NCBI GenBank assembly: GCA_012728975.1
Contig: JAAYDZ010000030.1
Span: 1-47,624, forward strand
Length of the DNA stretch: 47,624 nt
DNA from: Bacteroidales bacterium
Lineage (GTDB): Bacteria > Bacteroidota > Bacteroidia > Bacteroidales > UBA932
Reading direction: 5' to 3'
This document shows positions 19,855 to 28,825 of this stretch, one piece after another; position 1 is the stretch's first letter, and the number at the start of each line of letters is the position of its first letter. The notes beneath the pieces were generated by a model. It did no database searches. It worked only from the letters and a program-made list of their open reading frames with translations, and was not told the DNA's origin. Position numbers and translations under genes: made by a program.

Positions 19855-21330
19855 ATGAAAAAATTTATTTTTAGCATAGTAATTGCGGCCGGTATGGTGT
19901 TAGGGCTCTCTTCTTGCGAAGGCTTCCTCGACAGAATGCCTACCGACTCCGTCGTATCTGAGACTGCTATGGCAACGCTCTATGACGCAGGGGTTGTTGT
20001 TAACGGTCTTTATACACCATTAAAATACTACACTATGTATGGCTCCTGGTGGGCATACATGGGTGATATGAGAGCTGACAATATCTATCCCAGACAGGTT
20101 AGCGGCACAGGCAATATTTTCTACTGTCTTGATTATGATTCAGAGGCCAACACCTATTTCGGTTTCTGGAACAACTACTACAATGTCATTATGAGAGCCA
20201 ACTCCATTATCGAGAACATCGAGACTCTCCCTGCATCAGGTGCCGCCCAGATTGCACAGAGAAATGACTATCTCGGACAGGCTCATGCGATAAGGGCTCT
20301 CTGTTATTTTGACCTTGCCAGACTCTACGGATACCCCTACCTCAAGGATAAAGGTGCATCTCTAGGTGCAGTTATCCTTGAAACTGTGGCATCCCCTTCA
20401 GAAGCAAAGATCCCCAGAAAGACAGTCGCTGAGACCTATGCTTTGGTGCAAAAAGATCTCGAAACTGCAGTAGGACTTCTCTCCAAGCAGAAAAACACAG
20501 GTCACTTCAACTACTGGGCAGCAAGACTCCTTCAGGCCAGAGTACACCTCTACAAAGGTGAATATGCCAATGCATACACCTGTGCTACCGAAGTTATCAA
20601 TAGTTCTCCTTACAGGCTTGCCACCTACGAAGAATATCTCGACTACTGGGGAAGGGAAGGCCATGATGAGAGCGTACTCGAGCTTCTCGTGACTGTAGAT
20701 AGCGATATTGACCCGGACGGCGGTTTCTACACAATCTATCACAACATGTGGTTTGATGACAAGAATGCAGGTGGCTCGGTAATTCCTACACGTAAATGGA
20801 GAAATCTCTTTAAGGATACACCCAACGACATACGTGGTCAAATGATTGCTTATGACGATCCTGTAACGGGAGCACGTCAGAGCGGTGATTACTGGCTCAG
20901 GAAATTTATAGGCAACAAGGACAGAGTTTACACATTCCGTCGTAACAACCCCCGTGTGATGCGTATTACTGAGGCTTATCTAATCGCAGCTGAAGCCGCT
21001 TTGGAGACAAACAAGGCGACAGATGCAAACACCTACCTCAACAAAATACGCAAGAGGGCTGATCCTACAGCTTCCAATGTTACCGCAACTCTCGACCTTA
21101 TTCAGCTAGAGCGTCAGAAAGAGTTCATTGGAGAAGGCCACCGTTTCTTTGATGTTATGCGTCGTGGCGGCACCATCACCAGAGATCCCAGCGACCCTCA
21201 CGAATATGCTATAGGCAGCGGTTACAAGCAATCCTTCAGTTGGGACTACGAGAAAATTGTTCTCCCGATATCACATACCGAGAGACTCCTCTATCCCGAA
21301 CTCCAGCAGAATCCAGGCTACAAAGACTAA
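19855..21330 (+). CDS. SusD-like nutrient-binding lipoprotein (pair 2)
   Basis: The protein has 491 residues from the ATG at 19855. An in-frame ATG at 19822 adds 11 residues ahead of the signal peptide and is less likely. The lipoprotein signal ends at LSSC, followed by EGFLDRMPTDSV. The C-terminal motif YPELQQNPGYKD is conserved in SusD proteins. It pairs with the SusC ending at 19819 as a surface lipoprotein lid. It is similar in plan to the SusD of pair 1 but clearly diverged along its length. Confidence 0.92.
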   Translation: MKKFIFSIVIAAGMVLGLSSCEGFLDRMPTDSVVSETAMATLYDAGVVVNGLYTPLKYYTMYGSWWAYMGDMRADNIYPRQVSGTGNIFYCLDYDSEANTYFGFWNNYYNVIMRANSIIENIETLPASGAAQIAQRNDYLGQAHAIRALCYFDLARLYGYPYLKDKGASLGAVILETVASPSEAKIPRKTVAETYALVQKDLETAVGLLSKQKNTGHFNYWAARLLQARVHLYKGEYANAYTCATEVINSSPYRLATYEEYLDYWGREGHDESVLELLVTVDSDIDPDGGFYTIYHNMWFDDKNAGGSVIPTRKWRNLFKDTPNDIRGQMIAYDDPVTGARQSGDYWLRKFIGNKDRVYTFRRNNPRVMRITEAYLIAAEAALETNKATDANTYLNKIRKRADPTASNVTATLDLIQLERQKEFIGEGHRFFDVMRRGGTITRDPSDPHEYAIGSGYKQSFSWDYEKIVLPISHTERLLYPELQQNPGYKD

Positions 21331-21347
21331 TCTTTGCAGCACTATTT

Positions 21348-21385
21348 AACAATACAGGGTGGCCAATCGGTCACCCTGTATTGTT
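21348..21385. terminator. Bidirectional terminator between SusD and the OstA-like gene
   Basis: A 14-base-pair perfect stem (AACAATACAGGGTG with CACCCTGTATTGTT) with a 10-base loop lies between two convergent genes, 18 bases after the SusD stop and 16 from the OstA-like stop. T runs on either side are short. Confidence 0.8.
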
Positions 21386-21400
21386 ATCAACTCATCAATA

Positions 21401-24067
21401 TTATTTTTTTACTTTAGCCCGACGGAGAGCCCGCCGAAGTTCAGCCGCTTCACGACGTTCCTGACGACGTAACTTCCACTGCTCGATGCGTTCTTTCCAC
21501 CGTGCCTTACGAAGAGCCTTGCGTTCAGCACGGGCGGCAGCTTTATCTGAGTATTGAGTTCTGAGGTCCGAGTATTTAGTAGTGTCGATGAGTGGAGTTC
21601 CCAGTTCTGAGTTCTGAATATCGAGAGTATCAAGTAATAGAGAGGGCGTTTTCTCCTCCTCTACTTGCTGTTCTTCTTCCTTTCTGACAGGGATTACTGC
21701 CTGTGCGCTATCTGCCACCATAACTACTACTTCTGAAACATCCTGAGATATTTCGCGAATCAAGGTAATATCAGGTTGAAGAGTATTGAGTAGAGTATCG
21801 CGCAAGGAATGCTTAAGAAGGAGCGTATCACGTAAGAAAGTGTCAGGCAACAAAGAATCACGCAGTAGGGAATCGCGAAACAGAGCCTCGGCGTTGAGAG
21901 AGTCAAGTTCCCTGCGGGCCTCTTCTCTGGCAAGGTCAAGTTCGCGCTGTCTCTCTCGCTCAGCACGGGTATTGATATCTGTGACAACCTTTCTCATATG
22001 GCCGTCATAATACCTGTTGGAATATCTATAATTTGGTCTTGTGATATGAATATATCTATCCCTTTGGGATACAAATATCGGCTGTGAAGTGATATCGAAG
22101 CGGTCTACAGGCCGCTCCTCACCTCTCCATTCAAACCCTTTGAGACGCTGCTTTTCTATTTCAAGATCACCAACGGGGTAGGCATCACTCTTAATCTGTG
22201 TAAGATAGATCAAACGTTCGGCATTGCCATCCTTGATTACTGCCGTCATCGATTCCGCCTCCTTAACATTGACTGTAGTGATGGTCTGCTCTTCCACCAC
22301 ATAGAAGATGGCGTATACACTTCCGAGAGCATCATATCTATAAAGTTGGTTTTCTCTGAAGAAGCCCATCATCTCGGCACTTTTGATCTGGTTATAGTAG
22401 AGCGTGTCTTCCTGCGTAGTAATCATCGCATTATCGAGCATACTGCCCCTATAAAGGTTACCATCCTTTAACATCAGCTGCATTTCATCAGATGTAAGCT
22501 GGTTTTTGACCTTGTTCCAAAGTATCGGTCTGCCGAACAATTGTGCTATTGAGTCAATTTCCGAAAAGAAAAGCGAGTCACAGCGCATCTGCAAATCAGA
22601 TCTCCAAACCCTTACATTATGGTATGCTATAATATGTTTAAGCGCGGTGCTGTCCGGAAGTCCGGACAACGGTTCCTCCATATGAGTCATAGTGCTATCA
22701 GGGAGTACAGAAGGTGGCTGTTGTGTATGAGAGACAATGCTATCTTGAAGTCCTAAGGGCGGTTTAGGTATATTGACAAGGGTGTTCTCCTGATCAATAT
22801 CCTTTAGTGACTTTCGAGAGGAAATCGTATCCCTAACACGCATTGCGGCTGTATTCTTCTCTTGAAGCGCCAGGGAGTCTTGAGCGGATTGTCCGAGTGA
22901 GTCAAGTATAGGAGAAACAGCAGAAGAGTCTTTCTGGGGAATATCCGGCGGAAGTTTTCCCATTTCACGCATCTTTTTTTCTGCTGCCTTGGCGCGCTCT
23001 GCTGCCTGTTTGTTGCGAAGTTCAGTCAATGCGTCAAAGAGAATGTTCTTTTTTCTGGCCTCCGCCTCATCTATTGTCTCCTGCGGAATATAGTTGCGCT
23101 TCACCGTGTATAGATGAAGAGTGTCGGCACCAAAGAACAAACTATCTACAATATGATTTTCATTCTCACCGTAATAGGCAATAGCGGGACGGTCGGTAAC
23201 AGTAGCAACCGTATCACTGGTATAAATCAATTTATTGCCCAAAAGGGTCATATAATCCTTTTCGTTCAGAATCTGTATATTATTATACATCTCCGTGCGA
23301 CCGGTTTCCCTATGGTAATAGACTTCATCACACCACGCCTCATAATCATCGTTATTCATGTAGACGTCCAATGCAAAATGAATAATACCTCCGGCATTAT
23401 CATACCAGCCCGCATCAGACTTTATGAAACCATCCCCCCTCCAAGTGTAGGTAGCGGGACCAAAATACATCTTCTCCTCATCTGTCAGATAGCGCATCGT
23501 TGTAGATTTCATAAAAATTGTGTCAGTATAGAGCTCCACCTCCCCGTCAAATGTAAATGTTTTGATCTTGGAGTCATATGTGCCTCTACGGCTCTCTATG
23601 ACCGACCCCTCCCTGTTTTTCATCGCACCGCCGGTTTCATAAGTGGCGACACTGTCTTTGGTATTATAAGCCATTCGGTCAGAACGAAGAGTGTTACCCT
23701 CCTTGTCTACAAGTTCCACAAGGGGACCATTGAAACGCACCATATTCTGTTCAATGTGATACATAGCAGACTCGCTGGAAAGCATCGTGCCGTCCTGTAC
23801 TATCCTCACATTTCCAAAAGCTTCAACAAATTTTGCGCTGACATTCCAGATTGCAGAATCACATAGTAAAAAGGTGTTATTGTGAAGAAAACGGGCCGGA
23901 TTTCCCAGTACCCTGCGGAAATTCATTCCAAAATCTTCGAACTGTTGGGCAGAGGCTGCATCCACCAGACGAAAAACATCCTCTTCCGAGAGATTGCCCT
24001 GCGCTGCAAGAGGCAGCGCAAAAAGCACAATTACTGCAATATAAAGCGCTTTTCTAATAAAATTCAT
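21401..24067 (-). CDS. OstA-like envelope protein (LptA/LptD N-terminal type repeats)
   Basis: The protein has 888 residues with a signal peptide (cut near LAAQ). The region from about 60 to 340 and again from about 480 to 640 carries OstA-type beta-strand repeats (NTFLLCDSAIWN, MLSSESAMYHI, NTLRSDRMAYN), as in LptA and LptD, which carry lipopolysaccharide across the periplasm. Between them, about residues 430-475, is a linker of three short repeats (PPLGLQDS, PPSVLPDS, PLSGLPDS). The C-terminal 180 residues are highly charged, with a run of RDSLL/RDTLL repeats (about 729-765), and end RRALRRAKVKK. It lies 3 bases after the SurA-like gene. In Bacteroidota such proteins accompany surA-like genes, which fits a role in outer-membrane assembly. 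Confidence 0.82.
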   Translation of the reverse strand: MNFIRKALYIAVIVLFALPLAAQGNLSEEDVFRLVDAASAQQFEDFGMNFRRVLGNPARFLHNNTFLLCDSAIWNVSAKFVEAFGNVRIVQDGTMLSSESAMYHIEQNMVRFNGPLVELVDKEGNTLRSDRMAYNTKDSVATYETGGAMKNREGSVIESRRGTYDSKIKTFTFDGEVELYTDTIFMKSTTMRYLTDEEKMYFGPATYTWRGDGFIKSDAGWYDNAGGIIHFALDVYMNNDDYEAWCDEVYYHRETGRTEMYNNIQILNEKDYMTLLGNKLIYTSDTVATVTDRPAIAYYGENENHIVDSLFFGADTLHLYTVKRNYIPQETIDEAEARKKNILFDALTELRNKQAAERAKAAEKKMREMGKLPPDIPQKDSSAVSPILDSLGQSAQDSLALQEKNTAAMRVRDTISSRKSLKDIDQENTLVNIPKPPLGLQDSIVSHTQQPPSVLPDSTMTHMEEPLSGLPDSTALKHIIAYHNVRVWRSDLQMRCDSLFFSEIDSIAQLFGRPILWNKVKNQLTSDEMQLMLKDGNLYRGSMLDNAMITTQEDTLYYNQIKSAEMMGFFRENQLYRYDALGSVYAIFYVVEEQTITTVNVKEAESMTAVIKDGNAERLIYLTQIKSDAYPVGDLEIEKQRLKGFEWRGEERPVDRFDITSQPIFVSQRDRYIHITRPNYRYSNRYYDGHMRKVVTDINTRAERERQRELDLAREEARRELDSLNAEALFRDSLLRDSLLPDTFLRDTLLLKHSLRDTLLNTLQPDITLIREISQDVSEVVVMVADSAQAVIPVRKEEEQQVEEEKTPSLLLDTLDIQNSELGTPLIDTTKYSDLRTQYSDKAAARAERKALRKARWKERIEQWKLRRQERREAAELRRALRRAKVKK

Positions 24068-24070
24068 AGA

Positions 24071-25438
24071 CTACTTAACCCAACCTTCCCTAATAAAATT
24101 ACACTCCTTGAAGAGAGGGTCTATCACTATATAGGTGCTCTTTTGCTTTTCCGAAATAAATTGGTCTATAGCCGCATTGGAATTCTTCCTATTGGCATCC
24201 TCAAGCAGTACATTGAAGTCTGTCTTGTAATTTGCCACATGTGAAGGAATAATCTTTTCGAGCATAATGATTTTGTAAACAGTGTTGCCGCTGCGACCCT
24301 CGTTGTCAAGAGACTCGAAAGGCTCTGAAATATCGCCTTCCTGCATATCCTTGAGAACATTATAGTCGGCAGGCTTGAGTTGGTCTTTCTCAAAATATGA
24401 GGATCCTGTATATTCGTCTGCGAGCAGGCCACCATTAGTGGCAGTTTTACGGTCTTCAGAAAGATATCTTGCTGCATTGAAAAACGAAATTGAGTCTCCG
24501 AGGATCCTGGTTCTTATAGTATCTAAACGGTTAAATGCGTTGACTCTATCCTCTGTAGTATAATGTGGCTTAAGCAGGATATGGCGAGCATTGAACATAT
24601 CACCTTCCCTGGCGATGAGTTCGATAAGATGAAATCCATCAGGAGTTTCCACAATCTGGGATACCTGTCCCACCTTGAGTGACATCGCTGCATCGGAAAA
24701 AGCAGGCCAAAATATAGATCTGGAGGCCATTCCCAGTTCGCCTCCTTTTGCATAACTGCCGGGATCTTGCGAGTAAATCCGTGCAAGCGTGGAGAATTTC
24801 TCTCCTCCTACAATTCTCTCCCTGAGTTCAAGAAGTCTCTCTTTTACTTCAAGTTCAGCAGCCTCTTTATCCGGATAAAGCACTATCTGACGGATACGGT
24901 ACTGTGTGGATACAATGGGTAAATCCTCTTCAGGAGTCTCTTTGCAGTATTTTTCTATGTCGGAAGGTGTCAGGTTAGGAATATTGCTTGCCACTTTGCG
25001 CTGCATATCCTGCATGAGCGACTGTTCGGTAATCATCTCTTTCCACTCCTGACGAAGCTTATAGAGAGGTTTTTGGAAGTACTCTTCCATCTGTTTTTCA
25101 CCACCGAGCTGGGTCATAACTTCATCAATGCGCTGGGAAAGTGCACTCTCGACATTCGCATCGTTGATCTCAAGGGAGTCGATTCTCGCCTGATTGAGGA
25201 AAAGTTTGGAAACAAGCATCTCCTCAAGTATCTGGCAACGGGCGTTGCGATCAGCCGTGAAGCCTCTTGCACTCATCATCTGCACTTCATTTTCAAGATC
25301 CGAGAGCATTATCATATCATTGCCTATAAGCACAATTGTCTTGTCTATCAATCCTTCCTGATACCGCTGTGCGGAAATCTCTGTTCCGAAAAGTGAGATG
25401 ATGAAAAAGAGCGCAGTAGCGACAAAGATTTTTTTCAT
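24071..25438 (-). CDS. SurA-like peptidyl-prolyl isomerase with two parvulin domains
   Basis: The protein has 455 residues from the ATG at 25438; the open frame extends upstream only through a TTG. It has a signal peptide (cleavage near EISAQ), a SurA-type N-terminal helical chaperone domain (about 25-165), and two PpiC/parvulin-like domains at about 170-275 (YRIRQIVLYP ... PGSYAKGGELGM ... GFHLIELI) and 280-385 (FNARHILLKP). The role is folding of outer-membrane proteins in the periplasm. It is sandwiched between a smaller PpiC-type lipoprotein gene (5-base gap) and the OstA-like gene (3-base gap), forming an envelope-biogenesis operon. Confidence 0.9.
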   Translation of the reverse strand: MKKIFVATALFFIISLFGTEISAQRYQEGLIDKTIVLIGNDMIMLSDLENEVQMMSARGFTADRNARCQILEEMLVSKLFLNQARIDSLEINDANVESALSQRIDEVMTQLGGEKQMEEYFQKPLYKLRQEWKEMITEQSLMQDMQRKVASNIPNLTPSDIEKYCKETPEEDLPIVSTQYRIRQIVLYPDKEAAELEVKERLLELRERIVGGEKFSTLARIYSQDPGSYAKGGELGMASRSIFWPAFSDAAMSLKVGQVSQIVETPDGFHLIELIAREGDMFNARHILLKPHYTTEDRVNAFNRLDTIRTRILGDSISFFNAARYLSEDRKTATNGGLLADEYTGSSYFEKDQLKPADYNVLKDMQEGDISEPFESLDNEGRSGNTVYKIIMLEKIIPSHVANYKTDFNVLLEDANRKNSNAAIDQFISEKQKSTYIVIDPLFKECNFIREGWVK

Positions 25439-25443
25439 ATTTT

Positions 25444-26298
25444 TCAATAAATTTTTAGCGTTCCGTTGATATGAGCATCTTCAAGCAAGTCTTGTTCCAA
25501 TTTTGTCAAAAGTTCCTGTTTCCTTTTGCCAAGAATTGTTTCGCGTATCCTCGCCACATTGTATTCAAAGGGTGAAACTTCACCCGCATCCACCTTTTCC
25601 TCTATGAAAATAAGATAATTGGAGTCGTTAAACTTCATCTCACAACTTTTTTTAGGAAGAACCTCCCTGGTACAGGTTTCGATATCGGTGCCAAGCTCTT
25701 TAGCAAGTTGAGAAAGGGGTACCCAATCCCCTCCAAAATCGGTATAACGCTCAGCAGAGGAATAACACAACTCTCTAAGTTCTGCCACATCCTGCTCCGA
25801 AGTAACAGTATATGCCCCTTTAACTGTTTCATAGTAGGGCGAACTTGTAGAAATTCTGATGACTCGTGCTTTCACCAGTGGATAGGGGAAAATGCTGCTA
25901 GAGGGATGTTCCTCATAGTATAACCGTGCTTCTTCCAGAGTCACGGTTGTATCAAGTCTCTCCTCAACCCATCGCTTTTCAAATCTAAAACCCAGCAGAG
26001 CGCTGCGAAACTCCTCTACTTCGGCGGTCACATCACGTTCAGCCTTGGAGAGCTGCTCCTCAGCTTTTCGCAACATCAGGCGACCAAGAGCCCAGGTGTT
26101 GATATAGCGGCTGATCATAGCTGCGCTGTCTGCGGATGAAACGCCCTCCGGCATCAAACGCACTATATCGCTTTCATAGAGCACCTCCTGCCCTATCCTC
26201 GCAACTCTACGGTCCTGAAGACCCCTGCCTCCCTTTTCGATAAAGGAACAGCCGGAGAGCATCAGCATCGTTAGTATTGTCAGGAGAATTTTCTGCAT
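25444..26298 (-). CDS. PpiC/SurA-type lipoprotein
   Basis: The protein has 284 residues. The lipoprotein signal MQKILLTILTMLMLSGC has the lipobox LSGC. The body resembles a SurA N-terminal helical domain followed by a partial parvulin-like region (ARVIRIS ... YTDFGGDWVPLSQLAKELG ... YLIFIEEKV). The usual isomerase motifs are poorly kept, so it may act as a chaperone only. It starts 6 bases after guaB and ends 5 bases before the larger SurA-like gene. It is anchored in a membrane facing the periplasm. Confidence 0.8.
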   Translation of the reverse strand: MQKILLTILTMLMLSGCSFIEKGGRGLQDRRVARIGQEVLYESDIVRLMPEGVSSADSAAMISRYINTWALGRLMLRKAEEQLSKAERDVTAEVEEFRSALLGFRFEKRWVEERLDTTVTLEEARLYYEEHPSSSIFPYPLVKARVIRISTSSPYYETVKGAYTVTSEQDVAELRELCYSSAERYTDFGGDWVPLSQLAKELGTDIETCTREVLPKKSCEMKFNDSNYLIFIEEKVDAGEVSPFEYNVARIRETILGKRKQELLTKLEQDLLEDAHINGTLKIY

Positions 26299-26304
26299 AG
26301 TGGA

Positions 26305-27774
26305 CTATCTGGAGTAGTTAGGGGATTCGCGGGTGATCGTCACATCGTGAGGATGGCTCTCCACCATTCCAGCATGTGTAATTTTGACAAATTTTGCCTT
26401 GCGCAGAGCCTCGAGGTTGGCTGCACCACAATAGCCCATACCTGCTCTAAGACCTCCGATCAACTGATAGACAACCTCAGCCAAAGTGCCCTTGTAAGGC
26501 ACTTGGGCCACAATTCCTTCGGGTACGAGCTTCTTGATATCTTCTTCCATATCCTGGAAATATCTATCCTTGGAACCTCTCTGCATGGCTTCAAGTGAGC
26601 CCATGCCACGATAGGATTTAAATTTACGGCCATTGAGAATGATTGCCTCTCCGGGAGACTCCTCAACTCCTGCAAAGAGCGATCCTGCCATAATGGTGTT
26701 GGCTCCGGCTGCAAGTGCCTTAACAATATCACCTGAGTAGCGGATGCCACCGTCAGCAATGATTGGAATACCACTTCCTTTAAGGGCCTGCGCAGTATTC
26801 ATCACTGCTGTGAACTGAGGTACTCCAATACCGGCAATAATGCGGGTGGTGCAGATGGAACCGGGACCGATACCCACCTTAACTCCGTCAACTCCACAAT
26901 CCTTGAGAGCCAGAGCAGCCTCAGCAGTAGCAATGTTGCCGGCCACTATCTGCAGATGTGGAAATGCCTCTCGGATCTTTCTGATAGTCTGCAGCACAAA
27001 ATGGGAGTGTCCATGTGCCGTATCGAGCACCACTGCGTCAATATCCACGGAGACAAGTTTCTCCACATCTTCTAAACTATGGCTGTTGATACCCACAGCA
27101 GCCACTGCGAGCAAACGTCCACGAGAATCCTTGCTGGCGGTAGGATTTTTTCTGATCTTCATTATATCGCGATATGTAATCAGACCTACCAGGCGGTTGT
27201 TCTCATCCACCACGGGAAGTTTTTCGATGCGGTATTTGCTGAGCATCTCGGTAGCCTGAGGAATATCAATTGTCGGACCCGCCGTGATGAGATTTTCAGA
27301 GGTCATCACCTCGGATATCGGAGTCTTGTAGTTCTCCTGAAAACGAAGGTCCCTGTTGGTTACGATACCGATAAGATAATTCTGCTCATCCACCACCGGA
27401 ATACCACCAATTCGGTTTTCCGCCATCAGTTGGAGTGCATCACCCACCAAAGCATTATGCTTGATAGTGATGGGATCGTAGATCATAGCATTCTCAGCAC
27501 GTTTGACCTTACGCACATGCTCCATCTGCTGTTCGATAGACATATTTTTATGGATAACTCCGATACCACCTTCGCGTGCTATAGCGATGGCCATATTTGC
27601 ATCGGTGACCGTATCCATAGCAGCAGAGACTATAGGAATGTGAAGCGGTATCTCTCTCGAAAAATGAGTAGTTATATCAACTTCCCTGGGTAGCACTCCG
27701 GACTCAGCGGGGATCAACAATACATCATCGTACGCCAATCCTTCCATTATGATCTTGTCGGAAAATTGTTCCAT
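26305..27774 (-). CDS. guaB: Inosine-5'-monophosphate dehydrogenase
   Basis: The 489-residue protein oxidises IMP to XMP with NAD, the first committed step to GMP. A TIM barrel is interrupted by a pair of CBS domains (about 98-210, IGGIPVVDE and IEKLPVVDE). The catalytic loop [11 protein letters not shown] puts the catalytic cysteine at 308, and the flap motif YRGMGSL is present. It heads the run guaB, PpiC lipoprotein, SurA-like, OstA-like. A promoter (ATTG, 19 bases, TATATTTG) lies upstream. Confidence 0.97.
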   Translation of the reverse strand: MEQFSDKIIMEGLAYDDVLLIPAESGVLPREVDITTHFSREIPLHIPIVSAAMDTVTDANMAIAIAREGGIGVIHKNMSIEQQMEHVRKVKRAENAMIYDPITIKHNALVGDALQLMAENRIGGIPVVDEQNYLIGIVTNRDLRFQENYKTPISEVMTSENLITAGPTIDIPQATEMLSKYRIEKLPVVDENNRLVGLITYRDIMKIRKNPTASKDSRGRLLAVAAVGINSHSLEDVEKLVSVDIDAVVLDTAHGHSHFVLQTIRKIREAFPHLQIVAGNIATAEAALALKDCGVDGVKVGIGPGSICTTRIIAGIGVPQFTAVMNTAQALKGSGIPIIADGGIRYSGDIVKALAAGANTIMAGSLFAGVEESPGEAIILNGRKFKSYRGMGSLEAMQRGSKDRYFQDMEEDIKKLVPEGIVAQVPYKGTLAEVVYQLIGGLRAGMGYCGAANLEALRKAKFVKITHAGMVESHPHDVTITRESPNYSR

Positions 27775-27809
27775 ATCGCAATTATTAACAGTTATTCAAT
27801 TATAAACTA

Positions 27810-27840
27810 CAAATATAGCAAAAGTTCGTTTCAGAGCAAT
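27810..27840 (-). promoter_or_regulatory. Promoter of guaB
   Basis: On the minus strand ATTG is followed by 19 bases and TATATTTG (complement at 27810-27817). The spacing is exact and the -7 box perfect. It overlaps the last codons of the radical SAM gene. Confidence 0.65.
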
Positions 27841-28751
27841 TTGCCCTGCCAACTATCGCGCTCTTCCAATCTTTTTTCGAGCAATCGTAGTAACTCTACG
27901 TTGCGAATGAGACCCCAGGGAGTAAACCTCACAAATCTCGGAGGCACTTCTCCTGCAAATCTTTCGATGCAGATTTCCGGCCGCAGACGCTCAAGTATAT
28001 CTACAAAAAAATCAAGGTATTCGTCTAACGAAAAGGTGACGAGATCTTCCGGATGAGCCTCAAATTCCTGCTCCATGCGGGTTCCTTTGATAATCTGCAA
28101 CTGGTGAAACTTAAGCGAGGTGAGTGGCAGCGAATTGATCACTGTCGTACTCTCGAGCATCATCTCACGATCCTCACCCGGAAGTCCCAAAATAAAGTGC
28201 GCACAGACGTCAAGTCCGCGCTCGGCAGTCATCTTGACGGCATGGGCAGCCTGTTCAAATGTATGGCCACGGTTGATGCGTTCCAGTGTGGCATCATAGC
28301 AAGATTCGATACCGTACTCCACCATCACTATGTATTCTTTGGAGAGTTCCGCAAGATAATCGAGTTTATCCTCATCCACACAGTCGGGACGAGTCCCTAC
28401 CGCTATCCCCACCACATCAGGATGTGAAAGTGCCTCGGTATAGAGCTCCTTGAGACGTTCAAGCGGTGCGTATGTATTGGAATATGGTTGGAAGTAGGCG
28501 ATATAACTGCTTGCTGTTCGATATCTTCGCCGATGAAACTCCATCCCTTCCTCCATCTGCTGCATAATGCTTTTATCCGGGGTACTGTATGAGGGATGGA
28601 AAGCATTGTTGTCACAATAAGTGCACCCTCCGACGGAAACAGAGCCGTCGCGGTTGGGACAGGAAAAGCCCGCATCTATCACAATTTTCTGCAGCCTGCT
28701 GCCATATTTGCTCTTATAGTATCCGACAAGAGAGTTGTATCTTTTCTGCAT
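27831..28751 (-). CDS. Radical SAM protein, TIGR01212/YhcC-like
   Basis: The protein has 306 residues from the ATG at 28751; a GTG at 28772 is in frame but lies inside the promoter. The cluster-binding cysteines are C31, C43 and C46 in CPNRDGSVSVGGCTYC, the spacing seen in the TIGR01212 family rather than the classic CX3CX2C. HFILGLPGED (SAM-binding region) and KFHQLQIIKGT are also typical of this family. It is cytoplasmic with unknown substrate. It is divergent from the NlpC/P60 gene; their promoters share about 80 bases. Confidence 0.85.
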   Translation of the reverse strand: MQKRYNSLVGYYKSKYGSRLQKIVIDAGFSCPNRDGSVSVGGCTYCDNNAFHPSYSTPDKSIMQQMEEGMEFHRRRYRTASSYIAYFQPYSNTYAPLERLKELYTEALSHPDVVGIAVGTRPDCVDEDKLDYLAELSKEYIVMVEYGIESCYDATLERINRGHTFEQAAHAVKMTAERGLDVCAHFILGLPGEDREMMLESTTVINSLPLTSLKFHQLQIIKGTRMEQEFEAHPEDLVTFSLDEYLDFFVDILERLRPEICIERFAGEVPPRFVRFTPWGLIRNVELLRLLEKRLEERDSWQGKLL

Positions 28752-28766
28752 TTTTGCAACCAAATA

Positions 28767-28797
28767 TTGCACAAAGATAAGAAAAAGAGTATTTTTG
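28767..28797 (+). promoter_or_regulatory. Promoter of the NlpC/P60 lipoprotein gene
   Basis: TTG at 28767-28769, 20 bases, then TATTTTTG at 28790-28797. Transcription would begin near 28804, about 22 bases before the ATG at 28826. Confidence 0.6.
28772..28779 (-). promoter_or_regulatory. -7 box (TATCTTTG) of the radical SAM gene
   Basis: Perfect TAnnTTTG on the minus strand, 20 bases before the ATG at 28751. No good TTTG is seen 19-21 bases further upstream. It lies within the spacer of the divergent promoter at 28767-28797, so the two polymerases would compete. Confidence 0.45.
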
Positions 28798-28825
28798 AGT
28801 TTTGAACCAAATATTTTTAAACAGA

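Noticed and set aside
23114-23866. 250-codon plus-strand open frame
   Set aside because: Shadow of the OstA-like gene on the opposite strand.
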